From NCBI GenBank assembly GCA_047621345.1, contig JBLHLW010000003.1:44954-108953 (forward strand): a stretch of 64,000 nt of DNA. Reading direction: 5' to 3'. Position 1 is the first letter of the stretch. Each line of letters opens with the position of its first letter. The notes under the pieces are model-generated. The model did not search any database, was not told the DNA's origin, and worked only from the letters and a program-made list of their open reading frames with translations. This document shows, one piece after another, positions 42,734-51,829 of the stretch. Source of the stretch: Actimicrobium sp047621345. GTDB lineage: Bacteria > Pseudomonadota > Gammaproteobacteria > Burkholderiales > Burkholderiaceae_D. The translations under genes and the position numbers were made by a program.

Positions 42734-42940
42734 GTAGGGTGGGCACGTCTTTATGTGCCCACGCGCGCGAACCGGAAACGCCCGTCAATTACGTAGGGTG
42801 CAATAGCCGCAGGGCAGTGCACCGAATGGACCGACTGCGGTAGTTTCTAAGGGTGGGCACGGTGATGTGTGCCCACGCGCTTACCGGTTGCTCGTTGACG
42901 GAGCGTCCGCGTGGGCACGATGAGGCTGTGCCCACCCTAC
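42734..42940. repeat. Palindromic repeats between livK and livH
   Basis: GTAGGGTGGGCACGTCTTTA...TGTGCCCACGCG (42734-42764), a GTAGGGTGCAATAGCCGCAG ... GTGCACC unit of the second family (42793-42823), and a facing pair GGGTGGGCACGGTG ... GTGCCCACGCGC / CGCGTGGGCACGATGAGGCT ... GCCCACCCTAC (42851-42940). In polar operons such hairpins often raise the binding-protein transcript over the permease transcript. Confidence 0.8.
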
Positions 42941-42968
42941 GGCGTGGCGTGTGCATTTATCGGTGGGC

Positions 42969-44144
42969 CTACAAGCCCGACAACTTCCGCTTCCCCTTGC
43001 CATAACTGCTGTCTTCCCAGATCACCCACTTGCCATCTTCAACTACGTACTTGGTGACGAGCGGCACGATGTTCTGGCGATGGTCATCGAAGGTCACTTT
43101 GCCGATGATGGTGTCGACATTCTTTGTGGCATTGAGCACTTCACGCACTTTTTTGCGGTTCGGGCCAACTTTTTCGATTGCATCGATGATCAGATCGGCT
43201 GCAGCGTAGGCAAACGGGCCGTAGGCTTCCGGTGGTTCACCAAATTTCTGTTGCTGATATTTGGCAGCAAAGGTCAGGCCGCCCGGCAGCTTTTCCCATG
43301 GCGCTCCTTCGAGAAACGCAACCGTTCCTTCGGCCAGTTCCTTGCCTATACCCTGAATGTAGGCATCTGACTTGATGCCGGACGTGCCCTCGAATTCGGC
43401 GGTGATGCCGAGCTTTTCCATTTGTGTACGGATACGCACGCCCAGAGGCGTGAGGCCGCCGAAGAAGATGACGTCGGGTTTCAGTTCGCGGATTTTGGTG
43501 AGCTCGCTGCTGAAATCTTGCTGGTCGGCAGTCACGCCGAAAGTGGCGACGATGGTGCCGCCATCCTTTTTCAGATATTCGGAGAAGTATTTGTTATGGC
43601 CTTTGCCATAGTCGGTGGTGTCATGAATGATGGCGAATTTTTTGTAGCCGAGCCCGGTCATGAATTTTGCGGCGACTTCGCTCTGGTTGACCATCGTGCC
43701 ATTGATGCGATGCACATCCTTGTAGTTGTTAGCATAGGTGATATCCGGCAGCACCGCGCCCCAGACCACGACTGGCAAGCCGAAACGGTTGTAGACCCCG
43801 ATCGTCCCCATCGCAACGGCTGAGCAGTAGTGGGTGACGCCGGCAATGATGGCGTTGTCGGCAGCGACTTTGGTGGCGACCTGCACACCGACGTTCGGTT
43901 TGCATTCGTCATCCTGAACAACCAGTTCGTAGGTGTATTTCGATTTCGGATCGGCATTGCGCAAGCGGACAGCCAGATCCGCCGAATTGCGCCCACCGAG
44001 TCCGATCGACGACACACCGCCGGTGAGCGGGCCGATAAAGGCAATCTTGACAACATCTTTGGCCATTGCCGGCATCGCTAGCAGGGCCAATCCCATGGCG
44101 GCGGCTAAGGCCGAAATTTTTACTGCGGAAGGTGTGGTGCGCAC
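42969..44144 (-). CDS. livK: Branched-chain amino acid-type ABC transporter substrate-binding protein
   Basis: Periplasmic binding protein of 391 residues with signal peptide (AAAMGLALLAMPAMA, cleaved about residue 28) and a type I periplasmic-binding fold: VVKIAFIGPLTGGVSSIGLG, VQDDECKPNVGVQVATKVAA, a Cys-containing GVTHYCSAVAMGTIGVYNRF, and FAIIHDTTDYGKGHNKYFSE. First gene of the livK-H-M-G-F series. The ligand is unknown. The symbol reflects family only. Confidence 0.9.
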   Translation of the reverse strand: MRTTPSAVKISALAAAMGLALLAMPAMAKDVVKIAFIGPLTGGVSSIGLGGRNSADLAVRLRNADPKSKYTYELVVQDDECKPNVGVQVATKVAADNAIIAGVTHYCSAVAMGTIGVYNRFGLPVVVWGAVLPDITYANNYKDVHRINGTMVNQSEVAAKFMTGLGYKKFAIIHDTTDYGKGHNKYFSEYLKKDGGTIVATFGVTADQQDFSSELTKIRELKPDVIFFGGLTPLGVRIRTQMEKLGITAEFEGTSGIKSDAYIQGIGKELAEGTVAFLEGAPWEKLPGGLTFAAKYQQQKFGEPPEAYGPFAYAAADLIIDAIEKVGPNRKKVREVLNATKNVDTIIGKVTFDDHRQNIVPLVTKYVVEDGKWVIWEDSSYGKGKRKLSGL

Positions 44145-44223
44145 TGTTTTTCCCCTTGTGTGTCAATAATTCAGAATCGTTGCTGTCAGGAAGCTTGATC
44201 AAAATACGTGTGGTTTGCATAAA

Positions 44224-44253
44224 ATTCAAGCGACTTGAATATTGCAATGCAAT
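44224..44253. promoter_or_regulatory. Two adjacent palindromes upstream of livK
   Basis: ATTCAAG-CGA-CTTGAAT (44224-44240) is a perfect 7-3-7 inverted repeat, and ATTGC-AAT-GCAAT (44241-44253) a perfect 5-3-5 one directly next to it. They lie 80-110 bp before the livK start, where an operator would be expected, for example for the XRE-cupin regulator of this locus (inference). The remainder of the region 44145-44441 shows nothing else. Confidence 0.4.
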
Positions 44254-44441
44254 AGGCATGCCATCTAAAAAGCAGGAAAACAGAAGATTTTTTCGCGCGC
44301 TGATGAATGTGGTGGTGCGTCGCCGTCCGTCATGGTGCGTTGCATCAGGTGCTGCTATCGCAATCGCAGTCATGCCGTAGGGCAGCGCGCGTTGTGGTCG
44401 ACACCGGCATGCGGCGCGGTTGTCAGGGATGCCGGATCGTG

Positions 44442-45515
44442 TCAGCCCGGGCCGAAGGCCTCGCCGAGTGACAGCACTTGGCCGGTGTTGCTCGCATCAT
44501 AGCCAGCCAGGGCATCGACGCTGGCGCGGTAGGCGTCGGAACGGATTACTGTCAGTACGCGGCGGATCAGCGGTAAGTCCATCGCGGCTTTTTCGATGGC
44601 AAAGAAATAACGTTCTCGTGCCAGCGGAATAAATGTCAGGCCGAAACGCTCGGCCGCAGTCTGCACGCCAAAGCCGACGTCTGCCATTCCGCTGGCAATA
44701 TAGGCCGCGACAGCCGAATGCGTGAATTCGCTGCTCTGGAAGCCGTTCACCTCAGACATCGGGATGGCGGCACCGGCCAGCATCAGTTCGAGCAGAGCGC
44801 GCGTACCAGAACCTGCCTGACGATTGACGAAGCGCACTTCGGGCCGCCGCAAGTCTGCCAGACTCGTAATCTGTAGCGGATTGTTTGGATTGACGAACAA
44901 ACCCTGGTGACGCACCGCCAGATGGATCAGGCAATGGTCCTTGTCTTTCAAGGTGCTCAGATAACGCGCTGCAGCACGGCTTTCAAATGCTCCCAGTGGC
45001 ACATGAAATCCCGCCAGATGGCATTCGCGTCTGGCCAGCGCGGTGACCGCATCGGTGCTGTTGCGGTAGCGCAGTTCGACGGGCAATTCAATTGCCTGCA
45101 ATTGATTAAGCAACGCGGCCACCGCGAAGCCATGGCTGGCATCGAGCCGCACTGCACCAGACGTATTGTCAGCCAGTTTTCCCAACTCGCTTTCGAGTTC
45201 TGATGCGAGGCTTTCCAGTGTCGGCGACAGGCGCGCGGCGATGCGTTTGTCGGCCCACAACAATTTTTGTGCCAGCGTCGACAGCAATGTGCCGCGCCCG
45301 CGCTGGGTATGCATTAACGGCTTGCCGAACAGAGTCTCGGCATCCTTGAGAACACCCCAAGCGTAGCGATACGACACTTGGGCACTTTTTGCCGCTTGGG
45401 CGATTGAGCCAGTTTGCTCGACGGCGCGCAATAGATCGAGGAGGGCGGTGGTGTTAAGTGATTTTTCTGCGCCTTGGAAGATTTCCCATTGCGGATGGAT
45501 GGTGACTTTGAACAT
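44442..45515 (-). CDS. ModE-like winged-helix regulator with periplasmic-binding-like ligand domain
   Basis: A 357-residue one-component regulator. Residues about 15-100 form a ModE/LysR-type winged helix (LLDLLRAVEQTGSIAQAAKS, VSYRYAWGVLKDAETLFGKP). Residues 125-340 resemble a PBP-like domain (DAVTALARRECHLAGFHVPL, FVNRQAGSGTRALLELMLAG, AVAAYIASGMADVGFGVQTA), the kind fused to regulators of molybdoenzyme genes. It is divergent from the OFA transporter and formate dehydrogenase genes, so molybdate/tungstate or a formate-like ligand may be sensed. ATG 45515 is preceded by GGAG. Confidence 0.85.
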   Translation of the reverse strand: MFKVTIHPQWEIFQGAEKSLNTTALLDLLRAVEQTGSIAQAAKSAQVSYRYAWGVLKDAETLFGKPLMHTQRGRGTLLSTLAQKLLWADKRIAARLSPTLESLASELESELGKLADNTSGAVRLDASHGFAVAALLNQLQAIELPVELRYRNSTDAVTALARRECHLAGFHVPLGAFESRAAARYLSTLKDKDHCLIHLAVRHQGLFVNPNNPLQITSLADLRRPEVRFVNRQAGSGTRALLELMLAGAAIPMSEVNGFQSSEFTHSAVAAYIASGMADVGFGVQTAAERFGLTFIPLARERYFFAIEKAAMDLPLIRRVLTVIRSDAYRASVDALAGYDASNTGQVLSLGEAFGPG

Positions 45516-45532
45516 GCACAAGCTCCGTCCTA

Positions 45533-45544
45533 TTGATCTATCAA
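45533..45544. promoter_or_regulatory. Short palindrome in the regulator/oxlT divergent promoter region
   Basis: TTGAT-CT-ATCAA is a perfect 5-2-5 inverted repeat, 18 bp before the regulator start and 95 bp before the transporter start. It may be the operator of the ModE-like regulator; no other evidence. Confidence 0.3.
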
Positions 45545-45638
45545 ATATTCAGTGTTATTTTTCGGCCAGCTCTTGAGCAGGCTACAACAAAATATAAGCA
45601 CTGCCAAGCATATGACAATAATGAGGGAGACTACTGAC

Positions 45639-47267
45639 ATGCTCGATTTTCTAGCCAAGGAAAAAACTATTGCCGGCGCCGGCTTTAATCGGTGGCTGGT
45701 GCCACCCGCCGCACTTGCCATTCATTTGTGCATCGGTATGGCCTATGGATTCTCCGTGTTCTGGTTGCCATTGTCGAAGGCTATCGGCATCAAGGATCCG
45801 ATGGTGTGTGCGAAAGACATGAGCTTTTTTGCCGAGCTGTTCGCCACCACTTGCGACTGGAAAATTTCCATGCTGGGCTGGATTTACACGTTATTTTTCG
45901 TTTTTCTTGGTTCCTCGGCGGCTGTTTTTGGCGGCTGGCTCGAGCATGCCGGTCCGCGCAAGGCGGGCGTAGTCTCGGCCCTGTGCTGGTGCGGTGGTCT
46001 GGTTATTTCGGCGCTGGGGATTTATACCCATCAGATCTGGTTGATGTGGCTGGGCTCGGGCGTGATCGGCGGCATCGGTCTCGGCCTTGGCTACATCTCG
46101 CCCGTATCGACGCTCATCAAGTGGTTTCCGGATCGGCGCGGCATGGCCACCGGCATGGCGATCATGGGTTTCGGTGGCGGCGCGATGATCGGTGCGCCAC
46201 TGGCTGACATGCTGATGAAGTTTTATGCGACGCCGGTTTCGGTCGGCGTGTGGGAAACTTTCCTGACGCTGGCGGCGGTGTATTTCGTGTTCATGCTCGG
46301 TGGTGCGTTTGCTTACCGGGTGCCGCCCTCGGGCTGGAAACCAGCTGGCTGGAATACCGCCAAGTCGCAGACCAGTAACGTGATGATCACCAACCGGCAT
46401 GTGCATTTGTCGGTGGCCAGCAAAACGCGCACCTTCTGGTTGTTGTGGGCAGTGCTGATGCTTAACGTGTCGGCCGGTATCGGCATCATCGGGATGGCGT
46501 CGCCACTGCTGCAGGAAGTGTTCGGCGGCCGCTTGATTGGTGTCGCCCTGTCGTTCAACGAGTTGTCCGGGACCCAGAAAGGCCAGATTGCCGCCATCGC
46601 TGCGGGCTTTACCGGACTGCTGTCGCTGTTCAATATTGGTGGCCGGTTTTTTTGGGCGTCGCTATCGGACTACATTGGTCGCAAGTCGACTTATCTGATC
46701 TTTTTCGCGCTCGGATTCTTCCTGTACGCCTCCATTCCTTCTGCGGCCAATGCCGGCTTGCTGGGCGTGTTCGTCCTGGCGTTTTGCCTGATCCTGTCGA
46801 TGTATGGCGGCGGCTTCGCCACCATTCCTGCCTATTTGGCCGATATGTTCGGAACCCAGATGGTCGGTGCAATTCATGGTCGCTTGCTGACTGCCTGGGC
46901 CACCGCCGGCGTGCTCGGCCCGGTACTGGTGAACTACATTCGCGAATACCAGATCGCTAATGGCGTGCCGAAAGCCCAGGCCTACGATGTGACGATGTAC
47001 ATCTTGTCGGGCATGCTGGTACTGGGTTTTATTTGTAACCTGATGATTCGCCCCGTCGCGGAAAAAGATTTCATGACCGAGGCCGAGCTGGCCGAAGAAC
47101 GTCGTCTGGCACATGACCGTGCGGTTGCCGTCAGTGTCGGCAGTGCCTCTGCCAGCAGTGCCGTCAGCAGTCCGGTAATAGTTGGGCTAGCATGGGCGGC
47201 GGTCGGCATTCCACTGGCAATCGGGGTCGGGATCACGCTGCAGAAAGCCGCTATTTTCTTTAAGTAA
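45639..47267 (+). CDS. Oxalate/formate antiporter-like MFS transporter (OFA family)
   Basis: Inner-membrane carrier of 542 residues with twelve hydrophobic segments. OFA features: WLVPPAALAIHLCIGMAYGF, a cysteine-containing loop after helix 1 (KDPMVCAKDMSFF, ATTCDW), MLGWIYTLFFVFLGSSAAVF, LGLGYISPVSTLIKWFPDRR, GRFFWASLSDYIGRKSTYL, and ATAGVLGPVLVNYIRE. Family members carry oxalate, formate or other monocarboxylates. ATG 45639 is chosen because GAGGGAG lies eight bases upstream; earlier ATGs at 45612 and 45621 overlap this site. The formate dehydrogenase genes follow 27 bp later, so formate (or oxalate) import is probable. Confidence 0.9.
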   Translation: MLDFLAKEKTIAGAGFNRWLVPPAALAIHLCIGMAYGFSVFWLPLSKAIGIKDPMVCAKDMSFFAELFATTCDWKISMLGWIYTLFFVFLGSSAAVFGGWLEHAGPRKAGVVSALCWCGGLVISALGIYTHQIWLMWLGSGVIGGIGLGLGYISPVSTLIKWFPDRRGMATGMAIMGFGGGAMIGAPLADMLMKFYATPVSVGVWETFLTLAAVYFVFMLGGAFAYRVPPSGWKPAGWNTAKSQTSNVMITNRHVHLSVASKTRTFWLLWAVLMLNVSAGIGIIGMASPLLQEVFGGRLIGVALSFNELSGTQKGQIAAIAAGFTGLLSLFNIGGRFFWASLSDYIGRKSTYLIFFALGFFLYASIPSAANAGLLGVFVLAFCLILSMYGGGFATIPAYLADMFGTQMVGAIHGRLLTAWATAGVLGPVLVNYIREYQIANGVPKAQAYDVTMYILSGMLVLGFICNLMIRPVAEKDFMTEAELAEERRLAHDRAVAVSVGSASASSAVSSPVIVGLAWAAVGIPLAIGVGITLQKAAIFFK

Positions 47268-47294
47268 CCAAGTCATTGTTATAACGAGGTCGCA

Positions 47295-49016
47295 GTGAAA
47301 CACACCATTATTCCCATCGCCGTTGCCGCGACCAGACAACGCAAGCGCGAAGCGCCGAAAGGACGACGCGTCCAACCGCAAGCATTGGCAGAGGTTCAGG
47401 CCTTGCTGGGTGACACCTCCCGCCAGCCTGATTTGCTGATCGAGCATTTGCACGCGATCAACGATCGCTACGGCCAGCTCGGCACACCGCATTTGGCGGC
47501 ACTAGCGCAGGAAATGCGTTTGTCTCAGGCGGCCGTGTACGAGGTCGCTACTTTTTATCATCACTTTGCGGTAGTGCGTGAGGACAGCGACGGCCAGATC
47601 GCCACGGCACCAGTGATCACGGTGCGGGTATGTGATGGATTGTCTTGCGAGATGGCCGGTGCCCGTGAGCTGTTGGCGCGCTTGCCGGCGCTGCTGGGCT
47701 CCACCATTAGTGTGATTGCAGCGCCCTGTGTCGGACGCTGCGAACAGGCCCCGATTGCGGTGGTCGGCCAGTTGCCGGTACGCCATGCCGATGTCGACCA
47801 GGTTGTTGCGGCCGTGCAGGCCGGGACCACCGTGCACGTCCCTGAGCCGTATATCGACCTGGCCGCTTATCGTGCGTACGGCGGTTACCGCTTGCTGGCG
47901 GACTGTGTCAGTGGCGCGCAGGAACTGGAATCGGTCCTCAAGACCATGGAAGATTCGGGGCTGCGCGGGCTGGGCGGGGCAGGTTTTCCGGCCGGTCGCA
48001 AATGGCGCATTGTGGGCGCCGAAGCTGGCCCGCGCCTGATGGCGGTCAATATCGATGAAGGTGAACCGGGTACGTTCAAGGACAGAACCTATCTGGAACG
48101 TGATCCGCACCGTTTCCTTGAAGGCATGCTGATCGCGGCGTGGGCAGTCGGCATCGATGAAATCTACATTTACCTGCGCGACGAATACCACGCCTGCCGC
48201 GCATTGCTCGAAACCGAACTGGCGGGTCTGCGCGCCGATCCGCCGATGGCGAATTTGCCAGTGATCCATTTGCGGCGCGGTGCCGGTGCGTACATTTGCG
48301 GCGAAGAATCCGCGATGATTGAATCGATCGAAGGCAAGCGCGGTTTGCCACGTTTGCGGCCGCCTTATGTGGCGCAGGTCGGCCTGTTCGGGCGACCGAC
48401 ACTTGAGCATAATTTCGAGACCTTGTATTGGGTACGGCGCATTCTCGAGGAAGGTGCCGACTGGTTCTCCAGCCATGGCCGCCATGGCCGCAAGGGGCTG
48501 CGCTCGTTTTCGGTGTCGGGTCGGGTTCGGCTGCCGGGCGTGCATCTGGCGCCTGCCGGGATTACGATTCAGGAGCTCATTGACGAACACTGCGGCGGCA
48601 TGCAAGACGGCCACCAGCTGTATGCGTATTTGCCGGGCGGGGCCTCGGGCGGCATCTTGCCGGCCTCCATGAATGCCATTCCGCTGGACTTCGATACCTT
48701 GCAGGAGCATGGCTGTTTCATTGGCTCGGCAGCCATTGTGGTGCTCTCGCAGCACGATACGGCGGTCAATGCGGCGCGCAATCTGATGCGTTTTTTCAAG
48801 GAAGAATCATGCGGCCAGTGCACGCCGTGCCGGGTCGGTACCGCCAAGGCATTGGCCTTGATCGAACAACCGCAATGGGATATTGACTTGCTGGCCGACT
48901 TGTCAACCGTGATGCGTGATGCCTCGATTTGCGGTCTGGGTCAAGCTGCGCCGAATCCGATTGATTGCGTGGTGCGGTATTTTCCGCAGGAACTCACTAA
49001 CGGAGCAGCAGCATGA
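47295..49016 (+). CDS. NAD-dependent formate dehydrogenase, fused NuoE/NuoF-type (gamma-beta) subunit
   Basis: Electron-transfer subunit of 573 residues fusing two parts normally split as FdsG and FdsB. Residues about 20-180 are NuoE-like with the 2Fe-2S cysteines in VRVCDGLSCEMAG and IAAPCVGRCEQAP. Residues about 210-560 are NuoF-like: FMN/NADH site GLGGAGFPAGRKW and GEPGTFKDRTYLERDPHRFL, GAGAYICGEESAMIESIEGK, and the 4Fe-4S CGQCTPCRVGTAK plus a later Cys in SICGLGQAAPNP. GTG start with GAGGT upstream. Passes electrons from formate oxidation to NAD+. It overlaps the alpha-subunit gene by 4 bp. Confidence 0.9.
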   Translation: MKHTIIPIAVAATRQRKREAPKGRRVQPQALAEVQALLGDTSRQPDLLIEHLHAINDRYGQLGTPHLAALAQEMRLSQAAVYEVATFYHHFAVVREDSDGQIATAPVITVRVCDGLSCEMAGARELLARLPALLGSTISVIAAPCVGRCEQAPIAVVGQLPVRHADVDQVVAAVQAGTTVHVPEPYIDLAAYRAYGGYRLLADCVSGAQELESVLKTMEDSGLRGLGGAGFPAGRKWRIVGAEAGPRLMAVNIDEGEPGTFKDRTYLERDPHRFLEGMLIAAWAVGIDEIYIYLRDEYHACRALLETELAGLRADPPMANLPVIHLRRGAGAYICGEESAMIESIEGKRGLPRLRPPYVAQVGLFGRPTLEHNFETLYWVRRILEEGADWFSSHGRHGRKGLRSFSVSGRVRLPGVHLAPAGITIQELIDEHCGGMQDGHQLYAYLPGGASGGILPASMNAIPLDFDTLQEHGCFIGSAAIVVLSQHDTAVNAARNLMRFFKEESCGQCTPCRVGTAKALALIEQPQWDIDLLADLSTVMRDASICGLGQAAPNPIDCVVRYFPQELTNGAAA

Positions 49017-51829
49017 ATGCGATCACCCGTCAGGATTTGTCGGCTATCGATGTACCGATGGTTGAATTTACGATTAATGGTCGACCGGTCAGCGCGCGTA
49101 GCAATGAAACGCTGATCGAGGTGGCGGACCGCGAAGGCATCGAGGTGCCGCGCCTGTGCTACAAGCCGGGCCTTGAAGCGGTTGGTAATTGCCGCGCCTG
49201 CATGGTCGAAATCGATGGTGAACGGGTGCTGGCACCCTCGTGCTGTCGGGCGCCCAAGGCGGGCATGGTGGTCACCACTGATAGTGCGCGGGCGCTGAAA
49301 GCGCAGCAGATGGTGCTCGAAATGTTGCAGTCTGATATGCCGGAAACAGCTTACACGCGTCACAACGAAGTCGATCAGTGGGCCCTCAAACTGGCCGTCG
49401 GCAAACCCCGCTTTGCGCCGCGTGAGGCCGTGCGGCCTGATCATTCGCATCCGGCCATGACGGTCAATCTCGATGCCTGTATCCAGTGCACCCGCTGTGT
49501 GCGTGCCTGTCGTGACGAGCAGGTCAATGATGTGATCGGATTGGCTTTTCGAGGAAGTCATGCCGAAATTGTTTTCGATATGGGCGACCCGATGGGTGCC
49601 TCGACCTGCGTGGCTTGCGGCGAATGTGTTCAGGCTTGTCCTACCGGCGCACTGATGCCGGCGCGTGATGCCGCACTTGCCATCCCCGACAAGCAGGTTG
49701 ATTCGGTCTGTCCGTATTGCGGGGTTGGTTGCCAGCTCACGTATAACGTCAAGGACAACAAGATTTTGCATGTCGAGGGACGTGATGGGCCGGCTAATCA
49801 CAAGCGCCTGTGCGTCAAGGGACGCTATGGTTTCGATTACGCGCAGCATGCGCAGCGTTTGACGGTGCCGCTGATCCGCCGCGCGGACGCACCCAAGCGA
49901 GGTGACTTTTCGATGGACCCGGATCGGGTCCTCGAGGTGTTTCGCGAGGCCAGCTGGGAAGAAGCGCTCGACCTCGTAGCCAGTCAGTTTATTGCCCTTC
50001 GTGACACGCACGGCAAGAAATCGCTGGCCGGTTTCGGTTCGGCCAAGTGCAGCAATGAAGAGGCGTATTTGTTCCAGAAGCTGATACGCACCGGTTTCGG
50101 CTCAAACAACGTCGACCATTGCACGCGCTTGTGTCACGCCTCGTCCGTGGTCGCCCTGCTCGAGGGCATCGGTTCGGGTGCCGTTTCGAATCCGGTGATG
50201 GACGTGACCAAGGCCGATGTTGTCATCGTCATTGGTGCCAACCCGACGGTAAACCACCCAGTTGCTGCGACATGGATCAAAAATGCGGCGCGTAACGGTA
50301 CCCGCTTAATCGTGATAGACCCTCGCCGTTCGGACTTGTCGCGGCTGGCCCATCGCTATTTGCAGTTCAAGCCCGATACCGATGTCGCGTTGCTCAATGC
50401 GATGATGCATGTGATCGTCCATGAAGGACTGGTTGATCAGACGTTCATTGCCGGTCGCACGATCGGCTACGAGGAACTCAAGGCCAATGTCGAGGGTTAC
50501 AGTCCCGAGCTGATGGCGCCGATTTGTGGTGTCGAGGCCGAGACGATTCGTTATGTCGCAAGGCTGTATGCAACATCGAAAGGCTCGATGATTCTGTGGG
50601 GTATGGGGATTTCCCAGCACGTGCATGGCACTGACAATGCACGCTGCCTGATCGCGCTGGCATTGATGACCGGGCAGATCGGCCGGCCTGGGACCGGCTT
50701 GCATCCGCTGCGTGGCCAGAATAACGTGCAGGGGGCGTCGGACGCCGGTTTGATCCCGATGATGTATCCGGATTACCAGCGCGTTGATAATCCGGCTGCC
50801 ATCGCCAAGTTTGAAAAACTGTGGGGTGTACCGCTCGACCAGCAGCCGGGACTCACCGTGGTCGAAGTGATGAACGCGATCAAGACGGGCAGTGTGCGCG
50901 GCATGTACATCATGGGTGAAAATCCGGCCATGTCGGATCCGGATGCGAACCATGCGCGTGAATCCCTGGCGGCACTGGACCATCTGGTGGTGCAGGATAT
51001 TTTCCTGACCGAAACCGCCTATCTGGCCGACGTGATTTTGCCGGCCACGGCCTTCCCGGAAAAAACCGGTAGTTTTACCAACACCGACCGACTGGTGCAG
51101 ATGGGTCGTCAGGCACTCGATGCGCCGGGTCAGGCACGTCAGGATTTGTGGATCATCCAGCAGATTGCCGCACGGATGGGACTGGATTGGCAGTACGACA
51201 GCGTGGCCGACGTCTTCGAGGAAATGCGCAGTTGCATGCCAAGCATTGGCGGCATGCGCTGGGAGCGCCTGGAGCGTGAGCAGGCCATCACGTATCCGTG
51301 CGAGAACGAGGGTGACCCCGGTGTGTCGGTGGTTTTCAGCGATCACTTTCCGACCGACAGCGGCAAAGCGCGCTTTGTTCCTGCCGATATCATCCCGGCC
51401 AATGAACGGCCCGATGCGGAGTACCCCCTCGTGCTCATTACCGGTCGCCAGCTAGAGCATTGGCATACCGGTAGCATGACGCGTCGTGCGGCGGTTCTGG
51501 ACGCGCTGGAGCCCGATCCGGTGGCGCAGATCCATCCCCTCGATCTGGCCGCTCTTGGTGGCGAACCTGGTGATGTGATTACGCTGGAGTCCCGGCGCGG
51601 GCAGGTCACGTTGTACGCGCGTGCTGATGACAGTTCGCCACGCGGTGCGATCTTCGTACCGTTCTGCTTTTACGAAGCCGCGATCAACAAGCTGACCAAT
51701 TCGGCCCTTGATCCATTTGGAAAAATCCCTGAGTTCAAGTATTGTGCAATCCGGATGCGGCTTGGGGGTATTATCACGGCGCAGACAAGTTATGGTGGTG
51801 GTCAAATTTTGGCTAGCCGCGATGTGTAA
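49013..51829 (+). CDS. Formate dehydrogenase alpha subunit (Mo/W-bis-MGD, Fe-S)
   Basis: Catalytic subunit of 938 residues oxidising formate to CO2. In order: N-terminal 2Fe-2S domain (LCYKPGLEAVGNCRACMVEI), His-ligated cluster region, two 4Fe-4S motifs (CIQCTRCVRACRDEQ and CVACGECVQACPTGA), the FDH 4Fe-4S motif CPYCGVGCQL, and the Mo site with Cys (not selenocysteine) in NVDHCTRLCHASSVVALLEG. The later part binds the dinucleotide cofactor (GQNNVQGASDAGLIPMMYP, LITGRQLEHWHTGSMTRR). Full length for FdsA-type enzymes. No FdsD or FdhD chaperone gene follows. Confidence 0.93.
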   Translation: MNAITRQDLSAIDVPMVEFTINGRPVSARSNETLIEVADREGIEVPRLCYKPGLEAVGNCRACMVEIDGERVLAPSCCRAPKAGMVVTTDSARALKAQQMVLEMLQSDMPETAYTRHNEVDQWALKLAVGKPRFAPREAVRPDHSHPAMTVNLDACIQCTRCVRACRDEQVNDVIGLAFRGSHAEIVFDMGDPMGASTCVACGECVQACPTGALMPARDAALAIPDKQVDSVCPYCGVGCQLTYNVKDNKILHVEGRDGPANHKRLCVKGRYGFDYAQHAQRLTVPLIRRADAPKRGDFSMDPDRVLEVFREASWEEALDLVASQFIALRDTHGKKSLAGFGSAKCSNEEAYLFQKLIRTGFGSNNVDHCTRLCHASSVVALLEGIGSGAVSNPVMDVTKADVVIVIGANPTVNHPVAATWIKNAARNGTRLIVIDPRRSDLSRLAHRYLQFKPDTDVALLNAMMHVIVHEGLVDQTFIAGRTIGYEELKANVEGYSPELMAPICGVEAETIRYVARLYATSKGSMILWGMGISQHVHGTDNARCLIALALMTGQIGRPGTGLHPLRGQNNVQGASDAGLIPMMYPDYQRVDNPAAIAKFEKLWGVPLDQQPGLTVVEVMNAIKTGSVRGMYIMGENPAMSDPDANHARESLAALDHLVVQDIFLTETAYLADVILPATAFPEKTGSFTNTDRLVQMGRQALDAPGQARQDLWIIQQIAARMGLDWQYDSVADVFEEMRSCMPSIGGMRWERLEREQAITYPCENEGDPGVSVVFSDHFPTDSGKARFVPADIIPANERPDAEYPLVLITGRQLEHWHTGSMTRRAAVLDALEPDPVAQIHPLDLAALGGEPGDVITLESRRGQVTLYARADDSSPRGAIFVPFCFYEAAINKLTNSALDPFGKIPEFKYCAIRMRLGGIITAQTSYGGGQILASRDV

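Noticed and set aside
47502..48755. Minus-strand frame of 417 codons in the fused beta subunit gene
   Set aside because: Antisense shadow; conserved motifs lie on the plus strand.
50306..51346. Minus-strand frame of 346 codons in the formate dehydrogenase alpha gene
   Set aside because: Antisense shadow of a strongly conserved enzyme gene; His/Arg-rich with no recognisable domain.
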